DNA of 64,000 nt from Rhodobacterales bacterium (GCA_002748285.1 PDSA01000033.1:62001-126000), one strand, 5' to 3'. Numbered from the stretch's first letter, positions 44,364 to 54,400 are shown. Notes: a model not told the origin generated them from the sequence alone. Translations and numbers: made by a program.

Positions 44364-47186
44364 ATGACTTATTTGGGCTTCAGATCAACTATCAATACCG
44401 GGCAGGATGCGTTGGATAATGGCATCACCGGGTTGGAATTTCACCAAACCGGGCAGGGGGTGTTTCTGTTAACCAGTTCCGGCGTGAATGGTGGGGTAAG
44501 CAGCTATCAACTGACGGGTAGCAGCACGGCTCAGCTGGTGGATAGCGCGTTGTTTTCCCCTGGCATGTCCAGCACGGCCAGTGGCGGTCTTTCGTTGTTG
44601 GATGTGGGCAGCGACACCTATGCGCTGACGGGGGGGAGCAACTCGAACCAGATGGATGGCTACCAGATCAGCGATACCGGCGGCATTGGCGCAACGGCGT
44701 CGCTGGTCGGGGTCGGCACGTCGCAGCAAGGCGGGGTTTCGGTGATGACGGCGATGACCCTTGCCGCGCATGATATGCTCTATATGGCCGAACTGGGCGG
44801 CAGCGGCATTTCGGCCTATCGTCTGGGGCAACAGGCCCAATATGACGCGACGGCTTCGGTGTCTGACACCGATGACAGCTATCTGAGCAATGTGGTCGCG
44901 CTGTGCCACTGCGATGTGGGCGGGCAATCCTATCTGGTGGCGGCGTCTGGCACGGAAAACGGTGTATCGTGCTATTCGGTGAATTCCACCACCGGGGCGC
45001 TGAGCTTGAGCGGCACCATGGGGGCGGCCAATGGTTTGGGGATCAACAATCCGACCGATATGGAGGTGGTCTCGGCCTATGGCAACAGCTATGTGATTTT
45101 GGCTTCGGCCGGCAGCAATTCGCTGAGTGTGATGCAGATCATGCCGGGCGGCCAGCTGGTGGCGGTGGATCATCTGATTGATACCCTGAATACTCGGTTT
45201 GGGGATGTGGTTTCGGTCGAAACCTTTACCGTTAATGGCCGGGTCTATGTGATGGCCGGTGGCGGAGATGATGGGGTCAGCCTGTTTACGCTGCTGCCCG
45301 ATGGCCATTTGCTGCATCTTGAGACCACCGAGGACACCAATGCCCTGGGTCTGAACAATGTGGCGGGGATTGCCGCCCGGCAGGTGGGGCAGGAGGTGCA
45401 GGTTTTTGTCTCTTCGCAAAACGAAGCCGGGCTGACGCAGTTTTCGTTCGATATCGCCCCGTTGGGCAATCAATATCTGGGGCAGGGGCAGAATGACACG
45501 CTGACTGGTTCGGATCAGGACGATATGATGTCCGGCGGCGATGGCGATGATGTGCTGCGCGGCGGGGCCGGGGCCGATATTTTGCTGGATGGTGCCGGGG
45601 TTGATCAGCTGTATGGCGGGGCCGGGGCCGATATTTTCGCACTCAGCGCCGATAATCAGCTGGACCGGATCATGGATTTTCAGATCGGGGTGGATCTCTT
45701 GGATTTGTCCTCTTTTCAGATGCTGTATTCGCTGAGCCAGCTGAGTGCGACCGCCACCTCATATGGCATACGGATCGAATTCCGGGGCGAAGTGATCGAG
45801 GTTCACAATCAGGCCGGTGGCCCGATGAGTTTGCAGGATGTGTTTGGCAATGGCTTTACCGGGCCGGATCGCCCGCCGCTGGTGATTACGCAGGGTCTTT
45901 CGGGGGATGATGCCGATAATACAATCGAAGGCACCGCCGGGGCCGACATCCTCAATGGATTGGGCGGCGATGATATTTTGCGTGGCTTTGGCGCGGATGA
46001 TACGCTGACCGGCGGTGCGGGCAATGATACTCTGGAAGGCGGTGATGGTCTGGACCGGCTGGAAGGGGATGATGGCGACGACACCCTTGATGGAGGGGCG
46101 GGCAATGATACGCTCAGCGGTGGGGTTGGTGCTGATCTGCTGCTGGGCGGTTTGGGCAATGACCGGATTTATGGTGGGGATGACAATGACCAGCTCTATG
46201 GGGGGCGCGGCCATGACTGGATGCATGGCCAAGGCGGCGATGACCGGCTGAGCGGTAGCAGCGGCCATGATCTGTTGCGCGGCGGCGATGGCAATGACCG
46301 GCTGTATGGCGGTAATGGCAATGATCGGCTCAGCGGCAATGCCGGCGATGATCTGGTGCGTGGCCAGTCCGGGGATGACCGGCTGTATGGTGGGGATGGC
46401 CAAGACCTGCTGCTGGGGGATGATGGCGCAGATGTGCTGTATGGCGCCAACGATTCTGATCGCCTTTACGGTGGCACCGGTGATGATACGCTTTTTGGCA
46501 ATGCCGGCGATGACCGGCTGCATGGTGAGGGCGGTCATGACACGCTCAGCGGCGGCGCTGGCCGTGACTTTTTGCTGGGTGGTGCCGGGGATGACCGGCT
46601 CTATGGCGGGGCTGACAATGACCGGCTCTATGGCAGCGATGGCAATGATTCAATGCGTGGCCAGTCCGGGGATGACCGGCTCAGCGGCGGCGCTGGCCAT
46701 GATCTGCTGCGTGGAAACGAGGGCGATGACCGGCTCTATGGCGGCAGCGGCAATGATCGGCTCAGCGGCAATGTCGGCAATGATTTATTGCGTGGTCAGT
46801 CAGGCGACGACATTCTGTATGGCGGGCAGGGCGAAGACCTTATGATCGGAGATGAAGGCGCAGATATGCTGTATGGGGCGCTGCACGCCGACCGTCTTTA
46901 CGGGGGGGCGGGCAATGATACGCTGGATGGTGGTCGGGGCGATGATCATCTTAGCGGTGAAGCCGGCCAGGATGTGTTTGTCTTTCATCACCATGACGGT
47001 CAGGATGTCATCACCGATTTCGATCGCGCCGAAGATCTGATCCAGCTGGATATCAACGGTTTGTCCTTTGCGGATCTGAATATCAGCTATGCCAATGGCA
47101 ATGCGGTGGTGGATTACGGCAGTGGCGCGATTACGTTTGAGGGGATCTCGGGCGGTCTGGATGCCAGTGATTTCGTTTTTGTTTAG
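44364..47186 (+). CDS. RTX calcium-binding protein with N-terminal propeller-like region
   Basis: 940 residues. About the first 370 residues are Gly/Ser/Asp-rich strands that recur every 45-60 residues (GVFLLTSSGVNGGVSSYQL, YVMAGGGDDGVSLFTLLPDG), as in beta-propeller or lactonase-like folds. From about residue 375 come blocks of RTX nonapeptides GGxGxDxLx (about 40), with a 60-100 residue insert after the first block. The C-terminus (FEGISGGLDASDFVFV) is the usual uncleaved type I secretion signal. No N-terminal signal peptide. Secreted, Ca2+-folded; exact role unknown. No HlyB/HlyD/TolC genes are in the window. Its stop overlaps the rmlD stop. Confidence 0.85.
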   Translation: MTYLGFRSTINTGQDALDNGITGLEFHQTGQGVFLLTSSGVNGGVSSYQLTGSSTAQLVDSALFSPGMSSTASGGLSLLDVGSDTYALTGGSNSNQMDGYQISDTGGIGATASLVGVGTSQQGGVSVMTAMTLAAHDMLYMAELGGSGISAYRLGQQAQYDATASVSDTDDSYLSNVVALCHCDVGGQSYLVAASGTENGVSCYSVNSTTGALSLSGTMGAANGLGINNPTDMEVVSAYGNSYVILASAGSNSLSVMQIMPGGQLVAVDHLIDTLNTRFGDVVSVETFTVNGRVYVMAGGGDDGVSLFTLLPDGHLLHLETTEDTNALGLNNVAGIAARQVGQEVQVFVSSQNEAGLTQFSFDIAPLGNQYLGQGQNDTLTGSDQDDMMSGGDGDDVLRGGAGADILLDGAGVDQLYGGAGADIFALSADNQLDRIMDFQIGVDLLDLSSFQMLYSLSQLSATATSYGIRIEFRGEVIEVHNQAGGPMSLQDVFGNGFTGPDRPPLVITQGLSGDDADNTIEGTAGADILNGLGGDDILRGFGADDTLTGGAGNDTLEGGDGLDRLEGDDGDDTLDGGAGNDTLSGGVGADLLLGGLGNDRIYGGDDNDQLYGGRGHDWMHGQGGDDRLSGSSGHDLLRGGDGNDRLYGGNGNDRLSGNAGDDLVRGQSGDDRLYGGDGQDLLLGDDGADVLYGANDSDRLYGGTGDDTLFGNAGDDRLHGEGGHDTLSGGAGRDFLLGGAGDDRLYGGADNDRLYGSDGNDSMRGQSGDDRLSGGAGHDLLRGNEGDDRLYGGSGNDRLSGNVGNDLLRGQSGDDILYGGQGEDLMIGDEGADMLYGALHADRLYGGAGNDTLDGGRGDDHLSGEAGQDVFVFHHHDGQDVITDFDRAEDLIQLDINGLSFADLNISYANGNAVVDYGSGAITFEGISGGLDASDFVFV
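46266..46925 (+). repeat. Higher-order 432-bp duplication in the RTX gene
   Basis: The stretch from 46317 reads GNDRLSGNAGDDLVRGQSGD and is matched at 46749 by GNDRLSGNVGNDLLRGQSGD. The match continues for about 59 codons and also extends upstream. The offset is exactly 432 bp, 144 codons or 16 nonapeptides. A block of 16 repeats therefore duplicated as a unit and then drifted. Confidence 0.75.
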
Positions 47187-48031
47187 GGCTGGTTCAGCTC
47201 TTGCAACACCTCCGCCAGACTGCGCCGCCAATCGGGTCGGTCTATGCCGAACGCCGCCTTTAGCCCGCTGCAATCCAGCCGCGAATTGGCCGGGCGCTGC
47301 GCTGGGGTGGGGAAATCGCGGCTGGGGATGTCATGGACGGTGATGTTTTTGCCGGCTTGGGCAAAGATCTCGCGGGCAAACCCGGCCCAGCTGGTCTCGG
47401 GCTGGCCGCTATAGTGGTAAATTCCGGCCTTGTCCGGGTGCTGGCGTAGGCTGTCGGCCAGTGTCAGGCAGGTTCGGGCAATATCCATGGCTGCGGTGGG
47501 GCCGCCGATCTGATCGCAGACCACGCTCAGCTGATCCCGGGTGTCGGCCAAGGCCAGCATGGTTTTGACAAAATTCTTTCCCCAGGCGGAAAACACCCAG
47601 GAGGTGCGCAGGATCACATAGGCTCCGCCCGCCGCTGCGATGCCTTGTTCCCCCAGCGCTTTGCTGCGGCCATAGGCGTTGATCGGGTGGATCGGGGCAT
47701 CGGCCGCAAAAGGGGTGGTGCCAGAGCCATCAAATACATAATCGGTCGACACATGCACAAAAGGCAGCCCCCGCGCCGCCGCCGCGCGGGCCATGGCGGC
47801 GGGGCTGTGGCCGTTGATCTGATCGGCCAGCACCTGTTCCTGCTCGGCCGCATCCACGGCGGTATAGGCGGCGGCGTTGATGATGGCATCGGCATCGGTT
47901 TCGGCAATCAGGGCGGCGCAGGCGTCGGGGTTGCTCAGATCGGCGGTTTCGCGGGGCAGGCAGGTGACGCCGGGAAACAGGCCAAGCGCGTGCCCCAGCT
48001 GCCCGGTTTGGCCAAAGACCAGAACTTTCAT
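47183..48031 (-). CDS. rmlD: dTDP-4-dehydrorhamnose reductase
   Basis: Last step of dTDP-L-rhamnose synthesis. 282 residues. N-terminal KVLVFGQTGQLGHAL (nucleotide-binding GxxGxxG), NAAAYTAVDAAEQE, VHVSTDYVFDG with the catalytic Tyr in YGRSKALGE. 3 bp downstream of rmlC. The other two genes of the pathway (rmlA, rmlB) are not in the window. The stop overlaps the RTX stop on the other strand by 4 bp. Confidence 0.94.
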   Translation of the reverse strand: MKVLVFGQTGQLGHALGLFPGVTCLPRETADLSNPDACAALIAETDADAIINAAAYTAVDAAEQEQVLADQINGHSPAAMARAAAARGLPFVHVSTDYVFDGSGTTPFAADAPIHPINAYGRSKALGEQGIAAAGGAYVILRTSWVFSAWGKNFVKTMLALADTRDQLSVVCDQIGGPTAAMDIARTCLTLADSLRQHPDKAGIYHYSGQPETSWAGFAREIFAQAGKNITVHDIPSRDFPTPAQRPANSRLDCSGLKAAFGIDRPDWRRSLAEVLQELNQP

Positions 48032-48034
48032 GCC

Positions 48035-48601
48035 CTAGCCCTCATACTGAAATGGTGATTTGAAATCGCACCAGCGCTGGGCGGACTGATCCTTGTCCGA
48101 CAGCACCGCATCGCTCAGATCAAGGGGCCAGTCAATGCCCAGATCGGGATCATTGAACAGCACAGCGCCTTCGTGATCCGGGGCGTAGTAGTCTGAGCAT
48201 TTATAGATGATTTCCGTGTCGGGCTCGAGCGTGCAGAACCCGTGCAGGAACCCCTTTGGCACCAGCAGTTGCTTGCCATTTTCAAAGCTCAGCTCGACCC
48301 CATACCATTGCCCATAGCTGGGCGAGCCCCGCCGGATGTCAACCGCCACATCGAATAACCGGCCCCGACCGCAGCGCACAAGCTTGTCTTGGGCATGGGG
48401 CAGCGCCTGAAAATGCAGCCCGCGCACGGTGCCGGATTGGGCCGAGAAGGAGTGGTTATCCTGCACGAAATCCATGTTGATGCCGCGATCTTGCAACTGC
48501 TTGCGGTTCCAGACCTCGCTGAAGAACCCGCGATGATCGCCAAAGCGGCGCGGGGTGATCAGCAGCAGGTCGGTCAGTGGGGTTTGGGTGATCTCAATCA
48601 T
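48035..48601 (-). CDS. rmlC: dTDP-4-dehydrorhamnose 3,5-epimerase
   Basis: 188 residues from the ATG at 48601. Cupin epimerase; motifs FSEVWNRKQL, DNHSFSAQSGTVRGLHFQ (catalytic His), and GFLHGFCTLEPDTEIIYKCSDYYAPDHEGA. Acts before RmlD. A longer frame upstream is not conserved. Complete. Confidence 0.95.
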   Translation of the reverse strand: MIEITQTPLTDLLLITPRRFGDHRGFFSEVWNRKQLQDRGINMDFVQDNHSFSAQSGTVRGLHFQALPHAQDKLVRCGRGRLFDVAVDIRRGSPSYGQWYGVELSFENGKQLLVPKGFLHGFCTLEPDTEIIYKCSDYYAPDHEGAVLFNDPDLGIDWPLDLSDAVLSDKDQSAQRWCDFKSPFQYEG

Positions 48602-48712
48602 TAAAACGGCCTGATGATAGGGGTGTTTACGCCTTCTGATGGTTGCCACAGCTTTGGCCAAATGTCGAGCATTGTGGTTGTTGTGATCCTGCCAAAGCAA
48701 ATGCCACGCGCT

Positions 48713-49729
48713 TTATCTATCCGGGTAGCCATTGGGGTTCTTGCTCTGCCAGTTCCAAGCGCTTAGGCACATGTCCTCCAGCCCCAATTTCGCCGACCAG
48801 CCCAACGCCGCAAGCGCTTTGGCCGGGTTGGCGGCCATCTCGGCGATGTCTCCGGCGCGGCGGGGCTGGATTTCGTAGGGGATCTCGCGCCCGCTGACCT
48901 TGGCAAAGGCTGCAATCATCTCCAGCACCGAATACCCCGTGCCGGTTCCGATGTTGAACGCCGCCGCCCCCGGGGTTTTCGCCGCATACTCTACCGCCGC
49001 AATATGGGCCTGCGCCAAATCGACCACATGGATATAATCCCGCACCCCGGTGCCATCGGGCGTGTCATAATCATTGCCGAACACCCCGATTTTATCGCGC
49101 CGCCCAATCGCCACCTGCGCCACAAACGGCATCAGATTGTTGGGAATATCCTTGGGGTCTTCGCCGATTTCGCCCGAGGCATGTGCCCCCACCGGATTGA
49201 AATACCGCAGCAGCACCGCCGCACAACCCGGATTGGCGCGGGCCCAATCGGTGAAAATCATCTCGGCCATATGCTTGGTGCGGCCATAGACGCTGGTGGG
49301 GTTGCGGGGGTGGGACTCGTCATAGGGCAGGTATTCGGGCTCGCCATAAACCGTGGCAGAGGAGGAAAAAATCACGTTCTTGCAACCGCTGCGCTGCATG
49401 GATTTCAGCAGTGACAAAGTGCCGTTGATGTTGACATCGTAATAATGCAGCGGCTTTTCCTCGGATTCTCCGACCGCTTTGAGCCCGGCAAAATGGATCA
49501 CCGCCTGAGGCCGGAACTGCATGAACACATCATCCAGCCGCCCTTGATCGCGAATATCGGTTTCGTGAAACTCGAACTGCCCGTTCGACAGCGCCCGCAC
49601 CCGGTTCAGCACTTCCGGCGAGCTGTTGTCGAAATTATCCACCACACAAACCTCGTGGTTCAGGCTCAGCAGTTCCAGCAAGGTGTGGCTGCCGATATAT
49701 CCGGCACCTCCGGTGACCAAAACCCTCAT
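48713..49729 (-). CDS. galE: UDP-glucose 4-epimerase
   Basis: 338 residues. NAD-binding LVTGGAGYIGSHTLLELL, FSSSATVYG and YGRTKHMAE (catalytic Tyr-x3-Lys), and RYFNPVGAHASGEIGEDP. Interconverts UDP-glucose and UDP-galactose for surface polysaccharide. Same strand as rmlCD, 111 bp upstream; together they suggest an envelope-sugar locus. Complete. Confidence 0.95.
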   Translation of the reverse strand: MRVLVTGGAGYIGSHTLLELLSLNHEVCVVDNFDNSSPEVLNRVRALSNGQFEFHETDIRDQGRLDDVFMQFRPQAVIHFAGLKAVGESEEKPLHYYDVNINGTLSLLKSMQRSGCKNVIFSSSATVYGEPEYLPYDESHPRNPTSVYGRTKHMAEMIFTDWARANPGCAAVLLRYFNPVGAHASGEIGEDPKDIPNNLMPFVAQVAIGRRDKIGVFGNDYDTPDGTGVRDYIHVVDLAQAHIAAVEYAAKTPGAAAFNIGTGTGYSVLEMIAAFAKVSGREIPYEIQPRRAGDIAEMAANPAKALAALGWSAKLGLEDMCLSAWNWQSKNPNGYPDR

Positions 49730-49921
49730 GCTCGACCTCTCAATTCTGCCACGGCTTATGATTTTTGTTCTGCCGAGGCACGCTAACCGATCTGCAAAGC
49801 CGGCACAATATAAACCACCCAGAACCCAGCCGCCGCGTCAATTTTGCCAAAATGGGAACTAGCGGTTGTTCTTATGCATTTCAGGTCATAAATCTAAGGG
49901 CAAGCCCTGAAAGGAATGACC

Positions 49922-51448
49922 ATGACCACCCCCAAATCTCCCCCCAAACCCGTTGTATTATGCATTCTGGACGGCTGGGGCATTCGTCAGGCGGATGACG
50001 CCAACGCGCCGGCGCTGGCCAACACGCCGAATTTTGACCGCATCATGGCCGAATGTGCCTCTTCGCAGTTGATCACTCATGGCCGCGATGTGGGGCTGCC
50101 CAGCGGGCAAATGGGTAATTCCGAGGTTGGCCACACCAACATCGGCGCAGGCCGGGTGGTGCCGATGGATCTGGGCATGATTGATCTGGCGATTGAGGAT
50201 GGCAGCTTTGTGCGAAACCCGGCCCTGCTGGATTTCGTCGCGAAACTGAAGGCCAGCGGCGGGGCGGCGCATCTGTTGGCGCTGGTTTCGGATGGTGGCG
50301 TGCATGGGCATCTGAACCACCTGATCGCCACCGCTGATTTCCTAGCGCAATCTGGGCTGAGCGTCTGGATACATGCCATGACCGATGGTCGCGATGTCGC
50401 CCCGAAATCCGCCTCCGGGTTCATCGCTGATCTGCAAGCCAAACTGCCCGAAACCGCCCGGATCGCCACCGTCAGCGGCCGCTATTACGCGATGGACCGC
50501 GACAATCGGTGGGAGCGCGTGCAGCTGGCTTATGAGGCCATCATCAACGGCGAGGGGCTGGCGGTGGACAATGCCTTGGCGGCGGTCGCGCAATCCTATG
50601 CCCGCGATGAGATCGACGAATTCATCAAGCCCAGCGTGATTGCCGGATATGAGGGCATCAAGGACGGCGATGGGCTGTTCTGCCTGAATTTCCGTGCCGA
50701 CCGCGCTCGGGAAATTCTGGCGGCGATTGGCCAGCCCGATTTTGACGGCTTCACATCCCGCCAACCTGATCTGGCGGCTCTGCTGGGGATGGTCCCCTAT
50801 TCCAGCCGCCATGACACCTATATGACCACGGTTTTCCCCAAGAAAGAGCTGGTCAACACGCTGGGCGAATGGGTGGCCAAGCAAGGCTTGCGCCAGTTCC
50901 GGCTGGCCGAGACTGAAAAATACCCGCATGTGACGTTTTTCCTCAATGGCGGCAAAGAGACCCCGGAAACCGGCGAAGACCGCTACATGGCCGCCAGTCC
51001 CAAAGTGGCCACCTATGATTTGCAACCGGAAATGTCCGCCCCCGAGGTGACGGATCATTTCGTGCAGGCCATCGAAGACGGTTATGATTTGATCGTCACC
51101 AATTACGCCAACCCGGATATGGTGGGCCATACCGGCAACATCCCGGCGGCGATCAAGGCGTGCGAAGCCGTGGATCAGGGGCTGGGCCGGGTGTTGCAGG
51201 CGCTGGAACGTGCCGGTGGGGCGATGATTATCACCGCCGATCACGGCAACTGCGAAACCATGATCGACCCCGAGACCGGCGGCCCCCATACCGCGCACAC
51301 CACCAACCCGGTGCCGGTGGTGCTGGTGGGCGGGCCAAAGGGGGCGACATTGCATCAGGGGCGCTTGTCCGATCTGGCGCCGACCCTGCTGGATCTGATG
51401 CAACTGCCCAAACCCGATGAAATGACCGGCCAGAGCCTGATTGACTAG
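49922..51448 (+). CDS. gpmI: 2,3-bisphosphoglycerate-independent phosphoglycerate mutase
   Basis: 508 residues, with the alkaline-phosphatase-like two-metal centre. LCILDGWGIR gives the first Asp, MGNSEVGHTNIGAGR the phosphorylated Ser (about S67), and ITADHGNCETM the C-terminal metal ligands. Glycolysis and gluconeogenesis. I prefer the ATG at 49922 (MTTPKSPPKP) because AAGGA would be too close to the ATG at 49916. First gene of gpmI-envC-ctpA-rppH. Confidence 0.96.
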   Translation: MTTPKSPPKPVVLCILDGWGIRQADDANAPALANTPNFDRIMAECASSQLITHGRDVGLPSGQMGNSEVGHTNIGAGRVVPMDLGMIDLAIEDGSFVRNPALLDFVAKLKASGGAAHLLALVSDGGVHGHLNHLIATADFLAQSGLSVWIHAMTDGRDVAPKSASGFIADLQAKLPETARIATVSGRYYAMDRDNRWERVQLAYEAIINGEGLAVDNALAAVAQSYARDEIDEFIKPSVIAGYEGIKDGDGLFCLNFRADRAREILAAIGQPDFDGFTSRQPDLAALLGMVPYSSRHDTYMTTVFPKKELVNTLGEWVAKQGLRQFRLAETEKYPHVTFFLNGGKETPETGEDRYMAASPKVATYDLQPEMSAPEVTDHFVQAIEDGYDLIVTNYANPDMVGHTGNIPAAIKACEAVDQGLGRVLQALERAGGAMIITADHGNCETMIDPETGGPHTAHTTNPVPVVLVGGPKGATLHQGRLSDLAPTLLDLMQLPKPDEMTGQSLID

Positions 51449-51451
51449 GCA

Positions 51452-52582
51452 ATGAAGGGCTGGCGCAGCATATCGGTGATACTGGCGCTGCTGGCGATGC
51501 CGGCGGCGGCGGAAACGGATTCGGCGCATCTGGCCAAACGCGCTGCGGCGCAGCTCAATGCCGCCAGCCTGTCGCTGCAACGCGCCGATCAGGCCAGCGA
51601 CCGGGTCGCGGCCCTGACCGAAACCGTGCAAGCCTATGAACAAGGTCTGGTGGCCATGCGTCAGGGGATGCGTCAGGCGGCAATCCGGGAACAATCGCTG
51701 CGGCTGGAATTTGAAGCCAAAAGCGAAGACCTCTCGCAACTGCTGGGGGTGTTGCAGAGTATGCAGGCGACCTCGTCACCGCTGCTGTTGTTGCACCCCT
51801 CCGGCCCGGTGGGAACGGCGCGTTCGGGCATGATCCTGTCCGAAGTCACCCCGGCCCTGCAAGCCCGCGCCGATCATCTGCGCACCCAGTTGGAAGAAGT
51901 CGCGCTGCTGCGCTCTTTGCAGCAAAACTCGGCCGATGTGCTGCGCAACGGGCTCAGCGGCGTGCAAAAGGCGCGCACCGAATTGTCTCTGGCCATTTCC
52001 GAGCGCACCAAACTGCCGATGCGCTTTACCGAAGACCCGGTGAAAACCGCGATCCTGCTGGACAGCAGCGAAACCCTGCAGGGCTTTGCCGATGGCCTGA
52101 GCCAGATCAGCGAAGACACCCCGCAGCCCATCGACATGCCCGATTTCGACACCGCAAAGGGGGCGCTGGCGCTGCCGGTCAATGGCACGGTGCTGCGCGG
52201 CTATAATCAGGCCGATGCCGCCGATGTGCGCCGCCCCGGCCTGCTGATTGCCACCCGCCCCCGCGCCATTGTCACCACCCCCTGGCCCGCCACCATCCGT
52301 TACCGCGGCCCGCTGCTGGACTACGGAAATGTGATCATTTTAGAGCCTTCCGAGGGGTATTTATTGGTGCTTGCCGGGCTGAACCATGTATATGGTGAGA
52401 TCGGCGAGATCCTGTCCAAGGGCGCTCCGGTCGGGCTGATGGGCGGAAACGCACCCCAAGGGCAGGAATTGCTGCTGGAAAATAACGCTGGGGTTGCCAA
52501 CAGCCAGACGCTTTATATAGAGCTGAGAAAAGGCAAAACGCCTGTGAACCCGGAAAACTGGTTTGCACTGCAATCGAACTGA
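51452..52582 (+). CDS. envC: EnvC-like murein hydrolase activator
   Basis: 376 residues: signal peptide (ISVILALLAMPAAAE), a long coiled coil (about residues 25-190), and a C-terminal LytM/M23 fold (GLLIATRPRAIVTTPWPATIRYRGPLLDYGNVIILE). The zinc-ligand histidines of active M23 peptidases are not present, as in EnvC proteins that activate amidases and do not cut themselves. Acts in the periplasm at cell division. 3 bp after gpmI and 16 bp before ctpA. Confidence 0.88.
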   Translation: MKGWRSISVILALLAMPAAAETDSAHLAKRAAAQLNAASLSLQRADQASDRVAALTETVQAYEQGLVAMRQGMRQAAIREQSLRLEFEAKSEDLSQLLGVLQSMQATSSPLLLLHPSGPVGTARSGMILSEVTPALQARADHLRTQLEEVALLRSLQQNSADVLRNGLSGVQKARTELSLAISERTKLPMRFTEDPVKTAILLDSSETLQGFADGLSQISEDTPQPIDMPDFDTAKGALALPVNGTVLRGYNQADAADVRRPGLLIATRPRAIVTTPWPATIRYRGPLLDYGNVIILEPSEGYLLVLAGLNHVYGEIGEILSKGAPVGLMGGNAPQGQELLLENNAGVANSQTLYIELRKGKTPVNPENWFALQSN

Positions 52583-52598
52583 TAAGGAACCGAATGTT

Positions 52599-53815
52599 AT
52601 GAAAAAATTTGTCATGGCTGCGATGGGCGGTGTTTTTGCCGGGGTGGTGGCCAGCGCTTATGTCGCCGGGCCGCTGATTGCGCAGGAAAAGGCCAGCAAT
52701 GAATCGGTTTACCATCAGCTGGACCTGTTCGGCGATGTGTTTGAACGCATCCGCGCCGAATATGTCACCGAAGTCAGCGAGGCCGACCTGATCGAAGCCG
52801 CCATCAAGGGCATGATGTCGTCGCTTGATCCGCATTCCAGCTATCTGCCGCCCAAGGATTTCGACGATATGCAGATCCAGACCCGCGGCGAGTTTGGCGG
52901 GCTGGGGATCGAGGTCACGCAGGAAGAGGGCTTTGTCAAGGTGGTCTCACCCATTGACGGCACCCCGGCGGATGAGGCCGGTATGCGGGCCGGTGACTTC
53001 ATCACCCATGTTGACGGCACCAGCCTGCTGGGTCTGACCCTGAACGAGGCGGTGGAAAAGATGCGCGGGCCGGTGGGTTCGGAAATCATCATCACCGTGG
53101 TGCGCGAAGGCGAGGAAGAGCCGATGGAAGTCTCGATCATCCGCGACACCATCAAACTGACCGCCGTGCGGGTGCGCACCGAAGGGCAAACCGTGGTGGC
53201 ACGCATCACCACCTTTAACGAGCACACTTATAACAATCTGGAATCCGGGCTAGAGAAAGCGGTGAAAGAGCTGGGCGGCATGGACAAGGTCAATGGCTTT
53301 GTCATTGATCTGCGCAACAATCCGGGTGGGTTGCTGACGCAGGCGGTCAAGGTCTCGGATGCTTTTCTGGAAAGCGGCGAGATCGTTTCGACCCGTGGCC
53401 GCAACCCCAAGGATGGCGACCGTTTTAACGCCACCCCCGGCGACCTGACCCAAGGCAAACCGATCGTGGTTCTGATCAATGGCGGCTCGGCCTCGGCGTC
53501 TGAAATCGTGGCCGGTGCGCTAAAAGACCACCGCCGCGGCGTTGTGGTGGGCACCAAGAGCTTTGGTAAAGGCTCGGTCCAGACCATCATGCCGGTCAAG
53601 GGCGATGGCGCGATGCGCCTGACCACGGCGCGTTATTACACGCCGTCGGGGCGCTCGATTCAGGGGCTGACAGCTATTCCAGCGATGAGCGCCGCCAGCT
53701 GGAAGAAGACCGCGCCGCCGCCCAAGAGGCCGCCAAACTGCGCGATCAGGATTCGCAGCTGGCTTATGCGATTGATTTGCTTAAGGGGCTGTCGGCCCTG
53801 TCAACCAACCCGTAA
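52599..53815 (+). pseudogene. ctpA: ctpA, carboxy-terminal processing protease, broken near its 3' end
   Basis: S41 periplasmic protease. Signal peptide (MKKFVMAAMGGVFAGVVASA), PDZ domain (GGLGIEVTQEEGFVKVVSPIDGTPADEAGM), catalytic Ser in INGGSASASEIVAGAL and Lys in GTKSFGKGSVQT are intact. At about 53670, after YYTPSGRSIQGL, the frame changes. The proper tail continues in another frame as DSYSSDERRQLEEDRAAAQE and AYAIDLLKGLSALSTNP, ending at 53815; some 40 residues (about 120 nt) are absent. In the first frame translation runs on to 53858. The peptidase core may still work with an altered tail. Confidence 0.87.
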
Positions 53816-53854
53816 AAAAGGAGCAGGCCAACCCGCCGGTTGGCCGTTTTCAGG

Positions 53855-54343
53855 ATGATGACCCCGGAAAAAATTGCTTTGCTGCCCTATCGTGCCAATG
53901 CCGGTATCGTGCTGTTCAACCCGCGCGGACAGGTGTTTGCCGGGCAGCGCTTTGACAGCTTGAATGGTGCCTGGCAGATGCCTCAGGGCGGCATTGATGA
54001 GGGCGAAAGCCCCCGCGATGCCGCCTTGCGCGAACTGACCGAAGAAACCGGGGTTTCGCCCGATCTGGTCACAATCGAGGCCGAAACCCATGATTGGGTC
54101 ACCTATGATCTGCCGGTCGAGCTGGTCGGCAAGATCTGGAAAGGGCGCTATCGCGGGCAGAAACAGAAATGGTTTCTGATGCGGTTTTTAGGCGAGGATG
54201 CGCAGATCAACATCGCGCTGGAGCATCCCGAGTTTTCAGAATGGAAATGGATGGAGGTGGACGAGCTGCTGGGCAAAATTGTGCCGTTCAAACGCGATGT
54301 CTATGCCGAAGTGTTTGGCCAGTTCCGGGCGCTTTTGACGTAA
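53855..54343 (+). CDS. rppH: RNA pyrophosphohydrolase RppH
   Basis: 162-residue Nudix protein that removes pyrophosphate from the 5' end of mRNA and starts decay. Nudix box [23 protein letters not shown], and the RppH hallmark [21 protein letters not shown] with [10 protein letters not shown]-terminal [13 protein letters not shown]. In relatives it also follows ctpA. Start is one of two adjacent ATGs at 53855/53858. Confidence 0.94.
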   Translation: MMTPEKIALLPYRANAGIVLFNPRGQVFAGQRFDSLNGAWQMPQGGIDEGESPRDAALRELTEETGVSPDLVTIEAETHDWVTYDLPVELVGKIWKGRYRGQKQKWFLMRFLGEDAQINIALEHPEFSEWKWMEVDELLGKIVPFKRDVYAEVFGQFRALLT

Positions 54344-54400
54344 CGCCGGGAACGGGCGAAGCCGTTTGAAAAGGCGTCACCGCCCTATTCAGACACCCGC

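Noticed and set aside
45480..46960. Dense DNA repeats that could look like a tandem array or CRISPR-like locus
   Set aside because: They are in frame throughout and encode RTX nonapeptides; there are no constant repeats with variable spacers of fixed length.
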